Source: an uncultured Clostridia bacterium
Lineage (GTDB): Bacteria; Bacillota; Clostridia; Oscillospirales; Ruminococcaceae
Direction of reading: 5' to 3'
Assembly (NCBI GenBank): GCA_937901465.1
Contig: CALGTU010000196.1
Coordinates: forward strand, 1 to 17,004
Length of the DNA stretch: 17,004 bases
Positions 8,306-14,493 of the stretch are shown piece by piece (position 1 is the first letter of the stretch; every line of letters starts with the position of its first letter). The translations under genes and the position numbers were made by a program. The notes beneath the pieces are model-generated. The model made no database searches. It was not told the DNA's origin and was given only the letters and a program-made list of their open reading frames with translations.

Positions 8306-9661
8306 TTAAACCATTATTTTCTTTACCATATCTGCTATTTCTTCTGCTATAGCGTTGATTTCGGACTGCTCTTTACCCTCAACCATAACTCTTATCAATG
8401 GTTCTGTTCCGCTTTCACGGACAAGAATTCTTCCGTCATCGCCGAGTTTATCAGCATTCTTCGCTATGCAATCTGTAATTTCTTTTACGCCATCAAGTTT
8501 ATTCTTCCATTCAGGTTTTATCTTTACATTAAGGAGAATCTGAGGGTAATAAGTCATGACAGAAGCAAGTTCAGACATTTTCTTTCCTGCCTTTTTATAG
8601 AACGAAAGAAGTTTCGCTGCTGAAAGCTGGCCATCTCCTGTTGTTGCATTTTCAAGGAAGATAATATGTCCCGATTGTTCTCCGCCGATATTAAAATCCT
8701 TTTCTTTCATTCTTTCAAGGACATATCTGTCTCCTACTTTGGTTGTTTCAACAGAAATGCCGTTTTCTTTTGCAAATTTCATAAAACCGATATTGGTCAT
8801 AACTGTTACTACGGCTGTATCGTTTTTAAGAGTTTTCTCTTCTTTCATTGCCTTTGCAAAAATAGCTATGAGTTTATCGCCGTCAATAAGTTCGCCGTTT
8901 TCGTCAACCGCAAGACATCTGTCGGCATCACCATCAAACGCAACACCAAGGTCGCAATTATTCTTCTTGACAAAATCGATGAGATTATCCATATAGGTTG
9001 AACCGCATTTATCGTTGATATTTGTTCCGTCCGGTGTTGAACTTATACAAAGAACTTCTGCACCCATTTTGCTGAAAAGTTTTTCTGCTGTTGCCGATGA
9101 ACTTCCGTTAGCACAGTCTATTGCGACTTTAATTCCTGAAAGGTCAGTATTTACAGCATCTTTTATGTAATCTATATACTCATCGGCTGCAGTTTCTTTT
9201 CTTTCTATTCTGCCTATTTCTGTTCCGTTTTTAAGATTATCTGAAAGAACTTCAGGCTTATCGAGAATGAGAGCCTCTATTTCTTCTTCGATTTCATCAG
9301 AAAGTTTATATCCGTCGTGTGCAAAAAGTTTTATTCCGTTGAATTCAACGCTGTTATGAGATGCTGAAATCATCACTCCCGCGTCGGCGTTATATTTTTT
9401 AACAAGCATAGCAACAGCCGGAGTTGGAACTACCCCTAATATAACCGCATCGGCACCGACTGAACAGATACCTGCTGAAAGTGCTGCTTCGAGAACATCA
9501 GATGATATTCTTGTATCTTTTCCAATGAAAATTTTTGGTTTGTGTGATGTATGTTTTGTAAGAACAAGTGCTGCCGCTCTTCCTATCTGCATAGCGGTTT
9601 CACAGGTGAGTTCTGTTATTGCCACTCCCCTGGCGCCATCTGTTCCGAATAATCTTGCCAT
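8306..9661 (-). CDS. glmM: phosphoglucosamine mutase GlmM
   Basis: Interconverts glucosamine-6-phosphate and glucosamine-1-phosphate in the cytoplasm, feeding UDP-GlcNAc synthesis for peptidoglycan. All four family regions are present. The phosphoserine loop is ISASHNSVEFNG (98-109) with catalytic S101. The Mg-binding loop is DGDADR (243-248). The sugar-binding loop is GGEQSGH (326-332). The phosphate-binding loop is RESGTEPLIRVMVEG (415-429). The opening LFGTDGARG is diagnostic, and 451 residues is the normal length. The position after SASHN usually holds proline and is serine here (S104). ATG at 9661 follows a strong GAAAGGAGT site. It starts 20 nt after ruvB, so it is probably transcribed from the ruvC promoter. 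Confidence 0.97.
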   Translation of the reverse strand: MARLFGTDGARGVAITELTCETAMQIGRAAALVLTKHTSHKPKIFIGKDTRISSDVLEAALSAGICSVGADAVILGVVPTPAVAMLVKKYNADAGVMISASHNSVEFNGIKLFAHDGYKLSDEIEEEIEALILDKPEVLSDNLKNGTEIGRIERKETAADEYIDYIKDAVNTDLSGIKVAIDCANGSSSATAEKLFSKMGAEVLCISSTPDGTNINDKCGSTYMDNLIDFVKKNNCDLGVAFDGDADRCLAVDENGELIDGDKLIAIFAKAMKEEKTLKNDTAVVTVMTNIGFMKFAKENGISVETTKVGDRYVLERMKEKDFNIGGEQSGHIIFLENATTGDGQLSAAKLLSFYKKAGKKMSELASVMTYYPQILLNVKIKPEWKNKLDGVKEITDCIAKNADKLGDDGRILVRESGTEPLIRVMVEGKEQSEINAIAEEIADMVKKIMV

Positions 9662-9681
9662 TATATTTGACTCCTTTCAGG

Positions 9682-10743
9682 TTACAAAAGACTCTGCTGT
9701 CCGTCATCAGACGAATTGGTTTTTTTATTGGGTTTGAGCCCTAAATGTTCATAAGCGAGTGCTGTAACGCATCTTCCTCTGGGTGTTCTTGAAATAAATC
9801 CTAACTGCATAAGGTAAGGTTCACAGACATCTTCTAATGTTACCGCTTCTTCGCCTATTGCAGCAGCCAGTGTTTCAAGTCCTACAGGGCCGCCGTTATA
9901 TCCTTTGATTATCATTTCAAGCATACGCTTATCGAGAGTATCAAGGCCTAAAGCATCTATTTCAAGTCTGTCGAGTGCTAATGAAGCTATTTCTTTGGTT
10001 ATAACGCCATTTCCCATAACTTCGGCAAAGTCTCTAACTCTCTTTAAAAGTCGGTTAGCAATACGCGGTGTTCCTCTTGAACGCTTTGCTATCTCCATAG
10101 CTCCTTCGCGTTCGCAGGAAATCCCCAAAACTCCCGCGCTACGCATAGCGATTTCACAGAGTTGTTCATGGGTATACATTTCAAGGCGCATAACCATACC
10201 GAATCTATCGCGAAGCGGTGATGTAAGCTGGCCCGCTCTTGTTGTCGCTCCCACAAGAGTAAACTTAGGAAGGTCGATTCTTATTGACTGTGCTGATGGG
10301 CCTTTTCCGATTATGATATCAAGAGCACAGTCTTCAAGTGCGGGATAGAGAATTTCTTCTATCGCTCTTGAAAGACGATGTATTTCGTCGATAAAAAGAA
10401 CGTCGTTTTCGGCAAGGTTTGTAAGAAGTGCCGCTAAATCGCCCGGCTTTTCTATCGCGGGGCCTGATGTTATTCTTATATTAACGCCCATTTCATGAGC
10501 AATGATTGCTGAAAGTGTTGTTTTTCCGAGTCCCGGAGGACCGTAAAGAAGAACATGGTCGAGAGGTTCTCCTCTCTGTTTTGCTGCTTCTATAAAAATC
10601 TTGAGGTTTTCTTTTACTTTATCCTGTCCGATATATTCAGAAAGGGTTTTCGGACGTAAAGAAAAATCTATATCGGTATCTTCTCTTGTGGCTTCGGGAG
10701 CTACCATTCTTTCTTCGAAATTGATTTCTCCTGCTTCGAGCAT
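9682..10743 (-). CDS. ruvB: Holliday junction branch migration ATPase RuvB
   Basis: Hexameric AAA+ motor that drives branch migration at Holliday junctions together with RuvA. Motifs: Walker A GPPGLGKTT (68-76), Walker B VLFIDE (115-120) with IHRL following, sensor 1 GATTRAG (165-171), the TSPLRDRFG arginine-finger region (174-182), and sensor 2 GTPRIANRLL. The C-terminal winged helix holds GPVGLETLAAAIGEE and the family-typical end FISRTPRGR. Length is 353 residues, slightly long because of a Ser/Asn-rich tail. ATG at 10743 has an AAGGAT site. It is 18 nt downstream of ruvA. Confidence 0.98.
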   Translation of the reverse strand: MLEAGEINFEERMVAPEATREDTDIDFSLRPKTLSEYIGQDKVKENLKIFIEAAKQRGEPLDHVLLYGPPGLGKTTLSAIIAHEMGVNIRITSGPAIEKPGDLAALLTNLAENDVLFIDEIHRLSRAIEEILYPALEDCALDIIIGKGPSAQSIRIDLPKFTLVGATTRAGQLTSPLRDRFGMVMRLEMYTHEQLCEIAMRSAGVLGISCEREGAMEIAKRSRGTPRIANRLLKRVRDFAEVMGNGVITKEIASLALDRLEIDALGLDTLDKRMLEMIIKGYNGGPVGLETLAAAIGEEAVTLEDVCEPYLMQLGFISRTPRGRCVTALAYEHLGLKPNKKTNSSDDGQQSLL

Positions 10744-10761
10744 ATTTTCACATCCTTAAGT

Positions 10762-11370
10762 TTACTTGTTTTTGCCTATAAGCTGAAGTGATTTTCTTAT
10801 AAGTTCGGGGGCAGAAAGTGATGCATCGAGTTTTGACACAACAGATGCTGCTTCTGTTTGTGAATAGCCAAGAACAACGAGCGCGGAAATTGCTTCTCCT
10901 ACTGCGCCGCTGTTACTATTGACAGCAGTAAATTCTGCAACGGAAACACTTTCTTGAGATAACTGTTCTTTAGCGATTTTGTCTTTGAGTTCAAGTATAA
11001 TTCTCTGAGCAAGTTTAGGTCCTACTCCCTTGGTTTTGGTAAATGCCTTTGTATCTCCCGTTGCGACAGAAAGAGCAAATTTTTCGGGAGTTGTATCTGA
11101 AAGAATAGCAAGTGCTGTTCTTGGTCCCGCACCCGAAACAGAAAGAAGCATTTTAAAACATGTGAGTTCGCTCTGGGTATAAAATCCGAAAAGTTCAACA
11201 GCATCTTCCCTTACATGAAGATATGTAAGAAGTTTCACTGTTTCGCCGACAGAACCTATCTGGGAAAGAGTTGTGAATGTTGTACGGCAGGCATATCCCA
11301 CTCCCGCACATTCAACAACGGCAAGGTTTGGTTCTGTATGAGTAAGTTCGCCTTTTATACTGTAAATCAT
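10762..11370 (-). CDS. ruvA: Holliday junction DNA-binding protein RuvA
   Basis: Tetrameric protein that binds four-way DNA junctions and loads RuvB. The N-terminal OB-fold domain spans about 1-63 (opening MIYSIKGELT; VREDAVELFGF at 53-63). Two helix-hairpin-helix motifs follow: SVSGAGPRTALAIL (77-90) and GVGPKLAQRIILEL (115-128). An acidic linker leads to the C-terminal RuvB-binding domain (about 155-200, with AISALVVLGYS). Length of 202 is typical. ATG at 11370 uses an AGGAG site that lies within the last codons of ruvC, 6 nt away, consistent with coupled expression. Confidence 0.97.
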   Translation of the reverse strand: MIYSIKGELTHTEPNLAVVECAGVGYACRTTFTTLSQIGSVGETVKLLTYLHVREDAVELFGFYTQSELTCFKMLLSVSGAGPRTALAILSDTTPEKFALSVATGDTKAFTKTKGVGPKLAQRIILELKDKIAKEQLSQESVSVAEFTAVNSNSGAVGEAISALVVLGYSQTEAASVVSKLDASLSAPELIRKSLQLIGKNK

Positions 11371-11376
11371 AATATT

Positions 11377-11877
11377 TTATTCTCCTGTTTGATGATATAT
11401 ACGCTGTGAGTTTAGGGTGTGTCCGTGGCATATCGCTATTGCGAGTGCATCGGCTGTATCGTCGGGTTTTGGAACGGATGCAAGTTTGAGAATTTTTCTT
11501 GTCATCTCCATAACCTGTTTCTTTTCTGCCCTGCCGTATCCTACTACCGACATTTTAACCTGAAGAGGTGTATATTCGGTTATCGGAACACATCTTTGTG
11601 CTGCGGCAAGAACTGTAACTCCCCTCGCCTGTGCAACATCGATAACTGTTTTCTGGTTTGTATTAAAATAAAGTTTTTCTATAGCCATTGTATCAGGGCG
11701 GTAAGTGTCAAGAACTGTGCACATATCACGATAAATATCGGAAAGTCTTTCTGTGAAAGGGGTATGTGCTTCGGTTGTTATAGCACCGAACGCTATTGTC
11801 TTGAAACTTCTGCCGTCATATTCAAGAACGCCATATCCTATAATGGCATAACCAGGGTCTATTCCGAGAATACGCAA
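11377..11877 (-). CDS. ruvC: Holliday junction resolvase RuvC
   Basis: Endonuclease that cuts Holliday junctions symmetrically with RuvAB. Four acidic catalytic residues are in place: D7 (in ILGIDPG), E67 (in AIEKLYF), D140 and D143 (in PDDTADALAIAICH). The start is taken as TTG at 11877 because GGAGG lies exactly 7 nt upstream (11885-11889), giving 166 residues, close to the usual 160-173. A longer frame runs upstream to 11997 and an ATG occurs at 11892, but neither has a ribosome binding site, and the longer version would cross the promoter at 11944-11972. First gene of the minus-strand operon. Confidence 0.96.
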   Translation of the reverse strand: MRILGIDPGYAIIGYGVLEYDGRSFKTIAFGAITTEAHTPFTERLSDIYRDMCTVLDTYRPDTMAIEKLYFNTNQKTVIDVAQARGVTVLAAAQRCVPITEYTPLQVKMSVVGYGRAEKKQVMEMTRKILKLASVPKPDDTADALAIAICHGHTLNSQRIYHQTGE

Positions 11878-11884
11878 GGTGCCG

Positions 11885-11889
11885 CCTCC
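11885..11889 (-). promoter_or_regulatory. ribosome binding site that fixes the ruvC TTG start
   Basis: The minus strand reads GGAGG followed by CGGCACC and TTG. This perfect site with 7-nt spacing selects the TTG at 11877 over the in-frame ATG at 11892, which overlaps the site itself. Confidence 0.85.
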
Positions 11890-11943
11890 CATAAATGTAA
11901 AAATTATACATAAGCAGAAAATCCATCTGCATATTAACGATTT

Positions 11944-11972
11944 ATTATACCATATTATTGTAATAATATCAA
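11944..11972 (-). promoter_or_regulatory. sigma-A promoter of the ruvC operon
   Basis: On the minus strand the -35 is TTGATA (11967-11972) and the -10 is TATAAT (11944-11949), with a 17-nt spacer. TGG directly before the -10 gives an extended -10 (TGn). Predicted start of transcription is near 11937, leaving a leader of about 60 nt before ruvC. It is the only near-consensus promoter I find for the 13-gene minus-strand run. Confidence 0.82.
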
Positions 11973-12026
11973 GTTTATTAGGCAAATAATTTTGCACAAT
12001 GAAACTTCTTTATCGTCCAAAAAATG

Positions 12027-12055
12027 TTGCAATATAAGCAAAAAAGAGGTATAAT
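12027..12055 (+). promoter_or_regulatory. sigma-A promoter of the ispD operon
   Basis: The -35 is TTGCAA (12027-12032) and the -10 is TATAAT (12050-12055), with a 17-nt spacer. The start of transcription would be near 12062, about 24 nt before the ispD ATG. It is divergent from the ruvC promoter; the two -35 boxes lie about 55 nt apart. Confidence 0.82.
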
Positions 12056-12085
12056 TATTTTTATGATGTAAAAGGAGTTGTTTTT

Positions 12086-12775
12086 ATGGCTTTGAAAGAT
12101 ACAACTGTTATAATCGCTGCGGCAGGAAGTGCATCAAGAATGAAGGGCGAGGATAAACTTCTTGCTGATTTATGTGGAAAATCAGTTATTGCAAGAACTA
12201 TAAGGGCATTTGAAAACGCACCTTCGGTTGCTGAAATAATAATCGTTACAAAAGAAAAGAAAATTCCTCAGCTTGAAATGATTGTAGCCTCATGCGGTGC
12301 ATCAAAGGTGTCAAAAATTGTTGCAGGTGGAGAAACAAGACAGCAGTCTGTTATAAACGGTCTTAAAGCATCTGAAGCAGAAACTTCGATGATTGCTATT
12401 CACGATGGCGCAAGACCTCTGATTACTACCGAACTTATCGAAAAAACCATTGCCGACGCAAGAGTTTTCGGTGGTGCAACTCTTGGCGTTCCTGTTAAGG
12501 ATACCGTTAAAGTTGTTGATGACGGACTTGTTACTGATACTCCCGATCGTTCAAAACTATATCTTATACAGACTCCTCAGGTTTTCAAGAAAACACTTTA
12601 TATCGACGGCGTTAATTTCGCTGTTGCACACGAACTTGATTTTACCGATGATTGTCAGCTTGTTGAAGCTGTATGCGGAAAAATCGCCGTTACAACGGGA
12701 GATTACAGAAATATGAAAATAACTACTCCTGACGACCTTATGATTGCGAGAGCGATTTTTGAAGGAGATGACTGA
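12086..12775 (+). CDS. ispD: 2-C-methyl-D-erythritol 4-phosphate cytidylyltransferase IspD
   Basis: Third enzyme of the MEP isoprenoid pathway: joins CTP and 2-C-methylerythritol 4-phosphate to give CDP-ME in the cytoplasm. Visible signatures: the nucleotide-binding loop AAGSASRM (12-19) with K24, GGETRQQSV (81-89), HDGARP (106-111), TPQVF (163-167), TDDCQLVE (187-194, commonly TDDASLVE) and the ending MKITTPDDL. Length of 229 residues is normal. ATG at 12086 is preceded by AAAGGAG (12071-12077) with 8-nt spacing. First gene of a plus-strand operon and followed 6 nt later by ispF, another enzyme of the same pathway. Confidence 0.97.
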   Translation: MALKDTTVIIAAAGSASRMKGEDKLLADLCGKSVIARTIRAFENAPSVAEIIIVTKEKKIPQLEMIVASCGASKVSKIVAGGETRQQSVINGLKASEAETSMIAIHDGARPLITTELIEKTIADARVFGGATLGVPVKDTVKVVDDGLVTDTPDRSKLYLIQTPQVFKKTLYIDGVNFAVAHELDFTDDCQLVEAVCGKIAVTTGDYRNMKITTPDDLMIARAIFEGDD

Positions 12776-12781
12776 TTTATT

Positions 12782-13258
12782 ATGAGAATAGGACACGGAT
12801 ATGATGTTCATAAACTTGTCGAGGACAGAAAGCTCATTTTAGGCGGAGTGGAAATTCCATATGAAAAAGGGCTTTTGGGGCATTCTGACGCAGATGTTCT
12901 TACACATTCTGTTGCCGACAGTATTTTAGGAGCTCTCGCTATGGGAGATATAGGAAAACATTTTCCTGATAACGACGAAAAATACAAGGGTGCCGACAGC
13001 ATAATGCTTCTTAAAGAAGTATACGGCATAATGAAAAACAAGGGATATAAAATCGGAAATGTTGATGTTACGGTTATATGTCAGGAACCTAAACTCTCTC
13101 CTTTTATTGACAAAATGAGAGAAAATCTTGCTGACGCATTATCTTCTGAAAAAGACAGAATCAGTGTTAAGGCAACAACAGAAGAAAAACTAGGATTTAC
13201 AGGAAATAAAGAAGGTATAGCATCACATGCTGTATGCTTATTGGAGGAAGAAATATGA
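12782..13258 (+). CDS. ispF: 2-C-methyl-D-erythritol 2,4-cyclodiphosphate synthase IspF
   Basis: Cyclises CDP-ME 2-phosphate to MEcPP with loss of CMP, the fifth step of the MEP pathway; works as a trimer with a metal at the active site. Metal ligands D8, H10 (GYDVHK) and H42 (GHSDADVLTHSV) are present, as are HFPD (60-63) and the family motif KATTEEKLGFTG (130-141). Length of 158 residues is typical. A GAAGGAG site lies inside the end of ispD, somewhat far (about 13 nt) from the ATG. IspE, the step between IspD and IspF, is not in the window. The stop overlaps the next start in an ATGA. Confidence 0.97.
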   Translation: MRIGHGYDVHKLVEDRKLILGGVEIPYEKGLLGHSDADVLTHSVADSILGALAMGDIGKHFPDNDEKYKGADSIMLLKEVYGIMKNKGYKIGNVDVTVICQEPKLSPFIDKMRENLADALSSEKDRISVKATTEEKLGFTGNKEGIASHAVCLLEEEI

Positions 13259-13809
13259 CCGAAAGAGAAAAAGCTCTTAAAGGAGAACTTTATTTATCAG
13301 CTGATGAAGAGCTCGTTACTATGAGAAGAAATGCCAGACTTTTAACAGAAAAGTTCAACGCTACATCTGTTACAGAAATCGACAAAAGAACAGAAATACT
13401 TAAAGAACTTTTCGGAAAAGTTGAGGGCGAAATATATATTGAACCTGATTTTCACTGTGATTATGGATGCAACATATATGTCGGGGATAATTTCTATGCA
13501 AACTTCGGATGCGTAATACTTGATGTTGCGGAAGTAAGAATAGGCAGAAACTGTTTTATAGCACCTGATGTTGTTATCACAACGGCAACACATCCTAAAG
13601 ATGCTAAAACAAGAAATTCGGGGCTTGAACTCGGAAAAGCAATAACTATAGGCGACAACTGCTGGATTGGTGCGAGAGCGGTTATTAATCCGGGAGTAAC
13701 AATCGGCAACGGCGTTATTGTAGCATCGGGTGCTGTTGTTACAAAAAATTTCGGAGATAATGTTGTCATTGGCGGTGTTCCCGCAAGAGTGATTTCAGAA
13801 ATCGAATAA
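13255..13809 (+). CDS. hexapeptide-repeat O-acetyltransferase (maltose/galactoside acetyltransferase type)
   Basis: Acetyl-CoA-dependent sugar O-acetyltransferase of the LacA/Maa type, 184 residues. The N-terminal cap domain (MTEREKALKGELYLSADEEL) is characteristic. The left-handed beta-helix is seen as repeating I/V-G-x-x units (YVGDN, RIGRN, TIGDN, TIGNG) between about 60 and 175. The likely catalytic histidine is H113 in TATHP, and the end GGVPARVI is standard. Substrate is not predictable; many members act on maltose, glucose or other sugars in detoxification. The start at 13255 is chosen over an in-frame ATG at 13234: it has GGAGG 7 nt upstream and overlaps the ispF stop by ATGA, indicating translational coupling. 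Confidence 0.88.
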   Translation: MTEREKALKGELYLSADEELVTMRRNARLLTEKFNATSVTEIDKRTEILKELFGKVEGEIYIEPDFHCDYGCNIYVGDNFYANFGCVILDVAEVRIGRNCFIAPDVVITTATHPKDAKTRNSGLELGKAITIGDNCWIGARAVINPGVTIGNGVIVASGAVVTKNFGDNVVIGGVPARVISEIE

Positions 13810-13838
13810 TACACTACCTTTTCCTATGGAGGACAATT

Positions 13839-14438
13839 ATGATTATGAAAAGACTTTCACTCGTTTATCCTGTTATAACATATCGTGCCAAAATGAAAAG
13901 AAATTTAGGATATGTTGTAAATGAAGACTGGATTATCGGTCAGCTTTATACCGATGCTGTCGGTAGCAAATACCTTCTCGCAGGGACACCTGAAAACGAG
14001 GACCATCAGAAATTCTATGAAGTAAAAAATTTAAGACAGGAAACAGTAGGAATTCTCTCTCCTTTCAGAACAAATCACGACCATGCTATTTTTGACGGAG
14101 ATATAATTTCTATAACTGCATATAACGGAACGAGAGATGAAACCGTGAGAATAGAAACAGGTCTTGATGGCGAAACTGTTATGACAGAAATCGAACGGGA
14201 AAAATCTGTTCCTGATGACGCTGAAATAACTTTTTCCAAATCAGGAATTGTAAAGAATTATAACGGGAATTATTTCTTTGAATTCTCGGATTCGGAAAAA
14301 GTTTCGCTTGGTGCGGCGGTTGTTCCTTTATATCAGTTCTTTTCTCCTGATTTTGCTCCGCTTGACAATCACATAATAGAAGTTATCGGAAATATTTATG
14401 ATAACCCTCAGCTTGCACAACAAATTTTATACAGATAA
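13839..14438 (+). CDS. YopX-like protein
   Basis: Protein of 199 residues that I match to the YopX family (first known from the Bacillus phage SPbeta) from motif order, not a search. Matching pieces: YRAK near the N-terminus (15-18), WIIGQLY (31-37, like the family's WVYG-L-Y), a region ending in ETVGI (68-72), FDGDIISI (85-92, like the family's YEGDIVKI), and the ending EVIGNIYDNPQL (181-192, like EVIGNIYENPEL). An extra charged stretch (about 97-127) separates the middle and C-terminal parts. The function of YopX proteins is unknown. ATG at 13839 has GGAGG 6 nt upstream (13828-13832). Last gene of the ispD operon, 29 nt after the acetyltransferase. No phage genes surround it. Confidence 0.72.
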   Translation: MIMKRLSLVYPVITYRAKMKRNLGYVVNEDWIIGQLYTDAVGSKYLLAGTPENEDHQKFYEVKNLRQETVGILSPFRTNHDHAIFDGDIISITAYNGTRDETVRIETGLDGETVMTEIEREKSVPDDAEITFSKSGIVKNYNGNYFFEFSDSEKVSLGAAVVPLYQFFSPDFAPLDNHIIEVIGNIYDNPQLAQQILYR

Positions 14439-14439
14439 A

Positions 14440-14474
14440 AAATACGGTATCATCCAGATGATGATACCGTATTT
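14440..14474. terminator. bidirectional intrinsic terminator
   Basis: Perfect 15-bp inverted repeat, AAATACGGTATCATC at 14440-14454 and its complement at 14460-14474, with a 5-nt loop. The plus-strand exit is U-rich (ATTTCTTATTATTT) and the minus-strand exit has a run of six T. It lies between the convergent YopX-like gene and the diguanylate cyclase gene and can stop both. Confidence 0.9.
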
Positions 14475-14493
14475 CTTATTATTTACAGAATAT

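Noticed and set aside
9905..10348. Plus-strand open frame of 147 codons
   Set aside because: Wholly antisense to the conserved AAA+ part of ruvB; no start signals and no recognisable motif.
11419..11913. Plus-strand open frame of 164 codons, Cys-rich
   Set aside because: Antisense to ruvC; the many Cys codons come from the complement of common Ala/Thr codons in ruvC. No promoter or ribosome binding site.
11890..12085. Riboswitch or small RNA in the ruvC-ispD gap
   Set aside because: The two promoters use most of the space, leaders are only about 60 and 24 nt, and no conserved stem structure is visible.
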